A stretch of DNA of 64,000 nt. Origin: Amylostereum areolatum. Lineage: Eukaryota; Basidiomycota; Agaricomycetes; Russulales; Stereaceae. The notes below the pieces were generated by a model that worked only from the letters and a program-made list of their open reading frames with translations, did no database searches and was not told the origin of the DNA. The translations under genes and the position numbers were made by a program. Positions within the stretch are counted from its first letter, which is position 1, and every line of letters begins with the position of its first letter. Of this stretch, positions 12,393 to 23,200 are shown piece after piece. The stretch spans positions 186,001-250,000 of the forward strand of contig SAXG01000053.1 of the NCBI GenBank assembly GCA_012932865.1. Direction: 5' to 3'.

Positions 12393-13939
12393 TCAAACCG
12401 TATAGGTCTCCTGTTCATCGAACTGAGGCGGGGAGACCGACCCTTCTTTCACATTGTCGTCCTTCCCGTCGACATGTTTTCCCTGTTGCATGATGCGCTC
12501 GACATTGATGATGAGACGTATGACAAGCACGCTCGTGATCGAATAAGACAGCCTGGAAAACCGCGAGGATAAGACAGTTCATGACAGCTGAGGATGGTCA
12601 TGAGAATAGCACTTACATCTGTATCATAATGAAGTACCCAGGCTGTCCACGATATATCAGAGATACGCATCTCGCAAGTATGTGGTATGAAACGTACGTG
12701 GTAGAATGTAGAAAAACCAAGGTTTCCGAGACGAAAGACTGCATACACGGTCAGCCGCGTGTGCATTCTGGTTCTGAGAGCGAACACGCACGGAACATGA
12801 CCTGTGGAAGAATACATGAGCGCCTGGAGTGATGGTGTGGGACCGTGTTTGCGTACAAAATAAACAAAAGACCCGCGCTCGAGCAACGACTGGACAACGG
12901 AAACGGACACCCTGAGAGGACGGTCTGCGGCGTTGACCAATGTCATGATGATGAGGAATAGGTCGAATGCCATCTATCGGCCACAGGTGTCAGCTTCGCG
13001 TGCTGGGGCCGTATGAGTGGTAAAGCATACCTCGCATGCCCAGACACAATGCTGGGCCCAGGGGAGCTCGTGCATCACACACGCGCGGTCAATCAATTCA
13101 ACATACGGAGTTACAGAGCCTGCATCGACGGGTCACCGATCAGAACCGTGTTATCCCGAAGTAGAATATCAAACAGTTGGCCTACCTGGCAGCGTCCGGA
13201 GGAAGTAAAGGGAGAAAATGGACGAGGCGGCACATGAAACTGCATGCGCAACCTTGAGCGTGCGTAGAATCCACTTCCGATCGTCCCAGACGGCGTACAG
13301 TCGAGAGAAGAGCTCGTCTGACAGTCTGTCAATATGCTGTGGCAGGTATGAAAATCGCGACAAGGACGCACGGGTGGCGTACATGTTCGTCGCACTTCCG
13401 AGAATGTGGATAATGGCAGCCATATCCGTGCACCTTGATGTTGCATCGGACTCTCAGGATATAATACGATTACTGAACTGGCTAGGAGCTCACATCTGCG
13501 TCGATTCTTTTTAAGCGGGGGCGGAAGAACTGGAGACTATGCGACTTACTTTGACATCTAGAGGCCTCGCGAAGGGGCCAAGGACTAAAGGAGTCGACGT
13601 AAAGACGAGGCCGCGGACAAACAAGTGAACAATCGCACCGTGGAACGATGTCGTCATGGTAGCAATAGCGGCATACCGAACGAATCCGTAGAATAACTTG
13701 ACACGAACCGACTGGCCCCTCCACATGTGGCTAACTTCAGATGGGAGCATGATGAACCAGTCCCACATCACGATAGTGAGGCTGGAGGCTGCTCGCGCGA
13801 GGAAAATCCGATGAAAATCAGTACTGCATAAACGTAAAAAAAAGCTGGACCACGCACTCATCATAAAGACGACTCCTATGATACCTGGAGGCGAGCCTAT
13901 CTTCAAGTTTCCAGAGGTTTTGAAGACCTCGTCATCCAT
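12393..13939 (-). CDS. DUF6533 multi-pass membrane protein (copy c)
   Basis: Third paralogue. From ATG at 13939 the product begins MDDEVFKTSGN. After an intron it shows the core ASSLTIVMWDWFIMLPSEVS followed by MWRGQSVRVKLFYGFVRYAA. Later exons hold RLYAVWDDRKWILRTLKVAH, then CAMAFDLFLIIMTLVNAADRP, and finally LSYSITSVLVIRLIINVERI with a hydrophilic tail ending DEQETYTV at 12393. The family blocks are in the expected order, but the sequence has drifted further from a and b and the N-terminal exon differs. Family role unknown. Confidence 0.68.
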
Positions 13940-14796
13940 GATGATAAAGGGGGTTGGGGTGTTAGCTTTCGATGAACCTAGATATTAAAGGGCGTGATGT
14001 GCACCGCCGAAACTGAGCGCAGACCCTGTTCCAGAAATGTCTTCCGATGAACACATTGATGGTGCTAGAGGCGATACGAACCCAGGGATTCATGATACCT
14101 GGATGATGCCGGTAGGGACGTTGGGTTTGAACTGCAGAATAGACTGGCTACTAGGTGCCGGGTAGCGCGGCAGTTGTTCTGATGGTGTGACAGCTAGAAG
14201 AAGATTCGTGTGTATTCGTATTCAGAGGACAGGGGAAAGGAGCATCGTTGCAATTGCGTTGAAGGATCCGAGAGCTTGTCGAGAGCCGTCATACGCGTGA
14301 CGTAAGTACGCGGGTTTTGCCGGGTCGAATTCGTGTCGTGCCAGTGCCACTGTGCCAGTGCCAGCTGCCAACGGCCAGCCTGATCGTCCTCTTGCCAGCA
14401 TCGTGCGTCAGGTTTGGTGCGCTTAGAGGATAGCTCAACACACTCGAAAGCCGTCATCCGTCCTCGAGTTAGGCTGCAACTAATTCCCAGTGATGAAAAA
14501 CCTAGACCACTGGTCCCGGAATTCCGCCGCGGAGGTCTCCCGCCGCCGCTCTGTATAGTGCTCCCCGGATATCGGGTGCGTTTTGCATCCATTATATTGG
14601 CTTATTTTCTTTATTGATTGCATGTCAGTACTTACGAGTAGAATATGTCTACGTATCATCCGTGCGAAACTGGAAAGGTCTGCTTTTTGAATCCTTACTT
14701 AAGATCTCCGTGTTCAATCTTCAACTAGCTGATCTAGTACTGGCAGCCGCATGGCGAGTAGCTCTGCAACAATTTCTTAACCGCACCCCCCTTGTC
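13940..14796. other. Intergenic region
   Basis: The divergent spacer between DUF6533 copy c and hydrolase copy 2. It holds short direct repeats of CCAGTGCCA at about 14340-14365 and nothing that I can support as a gene. Confidence 0.5.
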
Positions 14797-16301
14797 ATGT
14801 CTAATATTCCCCAGTGTCTCCTAGGTCCCCTCACGGCCCATGCAGTGATGCTCCCATACCCTGCTACGGTGCCCGGCGTCACGCTCTATGCGAAGTTCAC
14901 AAGATTTACCCTTCCCAATAATGTCGACGAAACCACGGTTCATTGCAGTACCTCCCTCAAGCATGTGTCCCTACTGCTCGCCTCTGGGATTGGACTCGGT
15001 CCGTAAATTTGATCTATGTGCACCCGTCGCTTTCGCTCTAACAATTCCGTTCCATCCCCTCGCTAGGATCCGAGCTGTGGATACCGTTCATCCGGAAGAT
15101 GTTCAAGATCCAAGGAACCTCTGGAAGCTTGGTTCGCATTATATCTATCTGGACGCTCGACTATGCCAACCACGGCGACGCTGTCGCAGTGAATGAGCGT
15201 GCAATTGTGGAACATTACTCTGAGATCTGTGCGCATGTCTTGTCTAAATAACTCCGAGTCTACTCACCGTTATCTCACAGTTCACGCAGAGAATCAAGAG
15301 CACGCGGTGGATGCTCTGATTGGGTCCTATATTCTGAGCGAACAGGAGCGAGTGAACCTCGTCGGTGTTGCGCACTCTGGCGGCGGCGGCGGATGCTTGT
15401 TAGTCCCGTGTTTTACTTCTCCCCCAATCCCCGTCTTTCCTTTCCGTGGCCGGTGTGGATCCTATCTCATCTCGTCTGAACCTTATCGCTCCCACAGTGT
15501 TTCTGCCATGTTTCACTATCCGAAGTGTCCCTTCACATCCATCATCTTCGTCGAATCTTCATTCATCGACCGGAGCGCCAAGCCGATATTCGATGAGATG
15601 CTGAAGGCCGTCAAGATGGCGAACAGTGTGAGGCCAATCATGTGGGCCTCAGTAGAAGAGGCGATGGGCTTTTTGATGTCGCGTTTCCCCGTCAAGAAAT
15701 ATCATACAGACGTCATCTCCACCATGAAAGTAAGCTCTTGTTCTTTTCTCGTGCCTTGAAGTGGTGACGGAATTGGTACTGCATTGACGTAGAAAACGGC
15801 ATTTAGAGCAACATACGCGTCTGAGAACAGAGGCGACCTAACCAAACGGGTCACTACGAACATGTCGCCTGCTCAAGAAACGGCAACCTACGACCACTCG
15901 GAACGGATGGTTCGTGTGTGGGAACAACTGCAGGAGAAATTGCACGCTCTGCGTGTTCACGTCATATTGGGGACAGAGAAGGGCTTCTGGTACGTCCGTC
16001 CGTCTTTTCGAGGTACTAGCCTGAGTATGTACTAACGAGTGCTTCTTGTAGGCCCAAACCTATATCCCAGGCCATTGCATCTGGGATAGAGCGAAACCGC
16101 CCTAAGTTCGCTTCTGTCAGCGTCGTGGAAGGTGCAGGTCATTTTGTGCGTTTTTATTACTCGTCAGCACACGGCCACCCCGTCTCTGATAGCCGATCGG
16201 TTACTTAGGTTCCGCAAGAAAAACCCTACGACCTTGCGGACAAGGTGTTTTGCGCTCTCCTACTCGATGCGTCATCTGGGAACTTGATTGCCAAGCTCTA
16301 G
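14797..16301 (+). CDS. Alpha/beta hydrolase, copy 2
   Basis: Paralogue of the gene at 7206-8738. It starts MSNIPQCLLGPLTAHAVMLP. It keeps SELWIPFIRKMFKI, DYANHGDAVAVNERA, the nucleophile elbow VGVAHSGGGGGC, SVSAMFHYPKCPFTSIIFVE, RFPVKKYHTDVISTM and the C-terminal VEGAGHFVPQEKPYDLADK with the catalytic His. Introns sit at the same codon positions as in copy 1, for example directly after SGGGGGC and after the YSEI block. Base composition is less GC-rich than copy 1, so the copies are not recent. The stop is TAG at 16299-16301. Substrate unknown; no signal peptide. Confidence 0.83.
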
Positions 16302-17206
16302 GTGGCACGTTTAGAGGATTTCCTCTTGGTGTTTCCTCTCATTTTACAGATTCCGTCTCCGTTCAAGTACCGTCTTTACAAATCCCCTGCTTTGATCGTC
16401 CTGGTTCTCGTCGATGAGGTTTTAAAAAACCTATTTTTCTTTCCTGCTCCACGAAATGGTGACCATAGTCCTCAGGCTGCGATTGTTGGGCAATTTTCGT
16501 CAGACGCTTCAAGCTCGCGGTCTATGTTGGTGGTCTTTCTTCAGGCCACGCACCTAACGAGGCTCCCTCAGGCTCCTAGATATGGTCGACCGGCGTCGTC
16601 AGGGCTCCCAGAGCACCTATACTGATTGTCTCGTTGTCAATACGATGCAAACCGCCCTGAATGGGTGTATGATGCTTCCTTTCTTCGAGAAGATTTCAGA
16701 GGGCACGACGGTTCCCGAGAGTTTACCAACAATTCTCAACGGCTGTATGTTGCTCTCTTAGTAACACGAGGTGTTTTCAGGCCCTTTTAACAAGTAAGCC
16801 TGCACACGCAGACATCTTCCGCGTTATCTAGTAAGGTCATTCGACGCGCGCACCGAATGATCAACTCGTGATGCACCGATTTTAAGGGAGCCGTCTTCCG
16901 CGCCACGCGACGGACCATCAGTGCCAATTGATATCCCATTGGCCCCTCTCAGCCGTTTACCTGGATCTCAGGCAGAGTTTCCTACCTGAGCAACTTGCTT
17001 GTTCTCGTTCAGCGTTAGTAAGTAGTACTACTAGCACGCCGTGATCCAACCGTTGCACGACGCAACGTTTCTTTCTATCCCCTGATATTATCACTGATTA
17101 TTAATGCGCCAGGACTTCCCCCGTGACACCGATGGCAAGGCGTATAACACCCAACACAGGGGCTCCAGAATGTGGCGCAAAACATCCTGTTTCCGGGACG
17201 TGCAGT
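16302..17206. other. Intergenic region
   Basis: About 0.9 kb between hydrolase copy 2 and the membrane protein gene at 17207. I see no domain-bearing open frame on either strand; it presumably holds the terminator of one and the promoter of the other. Confidence 0.5.
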
Positions 17207-20200
17207 ATGACTTATTGGGAGAGTCCAGAGGTTCTATTGAGAGACTATGGTATGTCGTCCCCAATCATCTGCATGGCCGCACTGACTTGACGATTCTGTC
17301 TAGCCGCAGTCATCAAGGTTAACCACACAATGGCGGGAGCAGTAATGTGCGTAATCAAGTTCGCTCCCGTTTCGATTCTCGGACGCTCAAACAAACGAGT
17401 AGTTGGGAGGTTTTGATGACGATATCCTACGAGTTCGGACTCTTCACGAAGAGAAGAACGTATCGTTGGACGATCTGGGTGAGAGTTGAAGACACTTCGC
17501 CGCTCTCTCAACTGACTACCGCGAATACGTAGATTCACATGTCCTGCAGAGTCGCATCCCTCCTCGCCTTTCTTTTCATCATGGCGCACGACTATACCAT
17601 TGAAAAGACGAAATGCCAGGTGAGATGAGCTCGTCGTCTAATCCTTATCGACTGGGAGAAACTCACCGGTTTTATGTAAGGCATATTCGACAACTTTATT
17701 TGTTCGTCAGAGGTCACAACCACTAGGAGGGTACCGTGGGGTGATTTTCACCGCCCTAATCAGCCTTATTCACGATCATATTCAGTTTGTAGACGACTCA
17801 CTTTCAGCCCAGTGTGATGAATATCAGTCTTTCCCGGTCTGATTTCAATGAGTGAAAAGCACTGGAAAAAAGTACCATTTCACCGCTTTTTTCCCGGGAT
17901 TTTACACTTTGAAAAGAACAACATTTTGAGGTGAAACTTCACGCCTGTTTTTCAGTCAGCTACTCCGCCTATTTTTCACGTTGGAGGTGAGATGCTACTT
18001 TTCACGTCCGGCACGAAGTGCGGATTTACACCTCTGGCATGAAGTGCATATTTCCATGCTGATGTTATGTGCTGATGTTCAGCCTTCAAAGGGGCTTTGA
18101 TTTCGGTGCTGGTAGGTATGAAAACAACCGGATCCTACAGCCTGAAAATACCCTCCGTTCATGTTGCTGATTTTGCAGCTTACGCATCGAGATGAGATTC
18201 AGCAAATGATCAGACGGTGGTTTCGATATCGCGCACAACACGTGCGAAATATATTAGATAGCTACGTAACAAGTAAGGGGTTATCAGAAGGAAGCCAAAG
18301 CGAGTGGATGCAACGCGCGTCGGCACCACCACCGCACACCACGAAGCGACGAGAAAAGACAGAAGAGATGGCTCAATGGCCGACAAGAATTAATATGTAC
18401 GTTATGAATTGGACTGGGTATTGGCCACAGGGGTGCTAAATGGGAAGCACTCATCAGGATATAGAAAGCTCGAGGCAACTCGAAGACGAACCTTAGAAAC
18501 ATCTTCACTTCAAGCATCAGGACTCAAGCTCTTATCGCGCGTGGGCTGGTCCTCAAGACGAGCGCGCTTCGTCGCCGCTATCTGACCTAGACGTTGTAAC
18601 CCTGCACTGGGGCCTGTACCCGAACCTGAATGGCCATCTAACTCCTCGTCTTGATCACCATCGTGGTCGTCGGTGCGCTTCCTCTTCCATGAATTGTTCC
18701 TCAAGTACTGACGGATGAAGGCCCGGGTAGCCCAGTCATTCTCAAAGCGAGCGGCGGCAGGGTATTCCTGGCGGATCTAGACACTAGGAGGTCAGTACAT
18801 CCGGAGGATAAAGCAAAGGTGAGTCACTCGCCGACTTGCAAACGCGAGTGACTTGCTCGGAGTGCTTGAGCTCACTATAGGTCTTTGATAGATCCATTCC
18901 CGCACGGTTCATGTTGAAGCGTGTCATGCGCTAGGCTATTGTGAGTGAACAGGGAATGTCAGTGAGGAATGAAACTCACCCGCATGCTTCGATAGTACTC
19001 GCTGCCATCCTCGACGTCATCCATGTCATTGAGGAAGGTTCGAATGTCGGACATATAGAACGCCGGCTCGTGAGAGCCCTTGACAGCCTTGGGGCATGCG
19101 ATAAGGCCGTTGCTATTGAGAGGCGTTGGGTTGGAGATCTTCGCAGTCTCAATGTCCGCAGTGAGCTGCACATTGAGGCTAGTAACATGGTCGACCTGTT
19201 TCTGCTGGTCCTCCAAGCGTTCTGAAGGTGAAACATATCCCGTATGTCATCAGCGTGTCGTCTAACGGATACAAGTTCAATACAGAAACCTGCAACTCAC
19301 GTTCATACTCGCGAAGCTTTGCCTCGAGGTCCCTTTTGGTAAGTACCTTGTTCGACGGTGCCTTGTTGCGCTGAGCTGGAGCCGTTGCAGGAGTCGGAGG
19401 CGTAGCCTGAGCAAGAGCAGGAGTGGTGACCATGCTTGCCATTGGAAGAAGTAGAGAATGTGTCGGAGTGGTGTGATTGAGACGGGGATGGAGTGGTGAA
19501 TTGTGCAGTGTTGGCTCGACTATTTATATTCCAAGTCTGTCCCCAACGGGGGGGGCTGCGAGTGCCCGTCCTCAGCAACGAATTTGAAACAGAAGGTACG
19601 TCCACCGTGTCAAACATGCTCCTTTTCGCCATCTCCAGGCCATTCATAATTGTATTTTGCGGTTTCTATGGAACATACAGCGTACAATCGCACTCGTAAT
19701 CTTCAGCACCAAACTCCGAGAGATACTCAAGTTTCAACCGATTGCGACTTTGTCGACTTTGTATTTTTCTTCCATCACATCCAAAATCCAGCCCACTTTT
19801 GTCACCAACACTATGCCTCCGAAACAAGACCGTCAGAGCGACTTTGTCCTTTGTGGACATTGCGGCAAGAAGGTTCATCGGAAGACCGAAAGAGAGCACC
19901 TAGCGCTTCTCGCTCACTCGGAGATGGGTCACCAAGTGGTCAACGAGCTCACCAGCCTAGAGAAAGGCCATCTAAGGAAGCGGGCTCGGACTGGTGCGTA
20001 TCCATTCGGCAGTATGCACCTGAGATGAGACTCATTTAAACCATGTCTTCAGATAAATTTCCCGGTTTGCAATCTACCGCTATGAACACTGGCTTGGAGA
20101 CGGGAGATCCTGCGCTTGGTGTGTTTCCCTTCAGCCTTCAGCATCTACAAAGCATCTAACCCTCCTATACAGCCGTGTTAGGACCAACCGGTGTCGCAAG

Positions 20201-23200
20201 TACCGACAGTGCAGAAGATTGTAGTATGATGGATATGCTGACCGACGGTACGTCCTCAAGCTTGTACGAGATGTACGGAGCTGATTGTTTGGTCGCTTTT
20301 AGATGGGCCAATTCCTGGCAGTGACCACGCCGATGCCGTTGAGACAGAACTTCAGGATCAGAGCTTCCATGCTCTTTGGATGGAAGATGGCGAGGACGAT
20401 GAAGATGATATACTGTTGGCCTGGGACCATGATGCCACAGTGGACTCAGACCACGAACTCGACGACACATTTGGTGCATTCGATCCTGATGATCCATTGC
20501 TCTTGCTGGCAGAGGATGACAATTTCCTGAGGCGTACACAGCTGGATGGTACGCAATATCCATTCCGATATCAACGATCGCACGTCTAAGTTTGTGTTTA
20601 CTTAGTAAATGACCTCAGTCAGTTAGACCGTGCAGTTCTACGACAGTATTCCTTCAAGTTGAAACACCACATTACAGACACTGCCTACATGGACCTCCCG
20701 TTCGCATTTCCTGGAGCAGGTGTTACATCTCCCGACGAGGCGCAGACTCGGCTCGCATCTCTTGCAGGCTTCAAATCCAAACTGTACGACTGCTGCCCAC
20801 AATCATGTGTCTGCTATACCGGATCCCTTGTGAACCTCACTGCTTGCCCTCACTGCAAAACCGATCGATACACATCCAATGGACGCGCAAAGAAACATTT
20901 TACTTATATCCCTCTCATCCCTCGCCTTCTCGCATTTTCTGGCAGTGAATCCATGGCCGAGAAAATGCAATACCGTGCCAACCATGAGTGTGTCCCTCAG
21001 GAAGTTTCAGACGTCTTCGACGGCCATCGTTACCGTGCACTACGAGGCAAGCAGGTTGTCATCGGCGGAACGGAGCTACCTCATCGGTTTTTTGGGGATG
21101 GTCGGGATATCGCTCTGGGAGCGTCAACGGACGGGTTCGCTCCTTTTCGTCGGCGCAAGACTACTTGCTGGCCTATCATCCTCTTCAATTACAATCTGCC
21201 TCCCGAAATCCGATTCCTCATCGAAAACATCATTACCATCGGCATCGTTCCAGGACCAAAAAAGCCTGTTGACATGGACTCGTTCCTTTTCCCCCTCGTT
21301 GCCGAACTTCTCGAACTGGCCAAGGGTGTTAAGGCATGGGATGCTCTCCGAAAGGAGTCCTTTATGCTTCGGGCATACCTTATCCTTGTTTTTGGCGATA
21401 TCCCAGCCATCTCGCTCTTGATGCGGATGAAAGGCCACAATGGTCTGTCTCCCTGCCGTATATGCAAGATTACAGGTGTACGCGTCCCCGACACGCGTTC
21501 CACTGCCCATTATGTCCCTCTTAATCGTGCCAACCACCCCACGGTCATTGCCAGTGAAGACCCCAACGTAGTCGCCGTTTACGACCCCGCAAATCTCCCT
21601 CGCCGAACACACGTTGAGATGATGGAGCAAGCGGTCGCAGTTCAATCAGCCACCACTTTAACGGAGAATGCTCGACTAGCAAAGCTTTATGGCATCAAAG
21701 GTGTCCCCATCCTCTCACAACTTCCGTCTCTCTCTTTATCCAAGTCGTTTCCATACGACTTTATGCACCTCATATGGGAGAACACGATCAAAAACCTTAT
21801 TCTCCTCTGGACAGGCGATTTCAAGGATCTCGACGAGGGTTCTGGGGCGTACATCATTCAGTCATCTGTATGGGACGCTATCGGATCCGCAACGTCGGCG
21901 TCAGGTTCTACTATACCTGGATGCTATGGAGCGCGACCTCCCAATTTCGTTGCGGACAAGACTGCGACCACGGCGGACACCTGGTCCTTCTGGACGCTCT
22001 ACCTTGGTCCCGTTCTCCTTGAGCGGAAATTCCGGGATCCAAAATATTACGATCACTTTATAGCCCTCGTCAAGCTTCTCCACACATGTCTCCAATTTAC
22101 CATCACATACGACGAAATTGACCAACTCCGGCAAGGGTTCATTGATTGGGTCAAACACTTCGAAGAGTGAGCGTATAGTTCAGTGCTGCATCGAAGTTCT
22201 GCTCACATCGTCTACGTTACACAGGTTATATTACCAGTATAATCCTACTCGCCTATCTACGTGCCCGCTCACTATCCATGCCCTCCTCCATATCGCCGAT
22301 TCTGTTCTCGCTTGTGGGCCGGTATGGGCGTACTGGGCATTTCCCATGGAACGGTACTGTGGCCTCATTCGCCCCGCTATCAAGAGTCGTAAAAGACCCG
22401 ATGCCTCCCTGGATCGCTATGTCGTCGAGTGCGCACAGCTGTTCCAGGTCATGCTTGTTTATGGTCTGGAAGATGGCAATGTTCTTCGCCTCCATCCACG
22501 CCCGGAAAGCACCCTGCCCGCACAGTCCTTGACTGCACCTAATTGTAAGAATAGCATCATCCATGCTACAGTGCATCAGCTCACTTCTTCGTGGTGGCCA
22601 CTAGATCCTACATATGCCCTACTTCCTGTCATCCGCCCTGTACTAGTACTCGACGCAACGACCCTCACTCGTCTATCCAAGACCCTCGCTACGCGGTACA
22701 ATGTGCCTTCCGCCAACTTTTCCACCCTCAAGAATCTTGTCAAGAATGCATCAATACAGGAGTACGCCCGGGTTCGCATCAACGACGGTGACACTATCTC
22801 TGCGGCGCATTTGTACTCAGCTAGGGATGACCGTCGAGACATGACATATATACGCGTGCGTTTGCTCCCATCATGCGTACGTCTCCATGTTACTCATGTA
22901 TTTCTCCACCCAGTATCAAGTATTGGTCGACGTACATGCCCGCCACCGCAATCACACTCCTCAGTATGAAAATGTCACCTTTTACGGCCGCCTACAACAC
23001 CTCTACGCTATCCACGTTCCAACATCACCTCTCATTGGCTCCACAGAGCCCGAAGCTATCCTCCTAGCTGGAATTAGGCGGTGCGTCGATGCAGAGAAAA
23101 ACGGACACCCAGACCCAGGCATCGACATCCACTACTACAAAGATGAGGCGGAAACGGAACAGTTTTTCGACCTTACCTGTGTGGAATGTCTGGTTGGACG

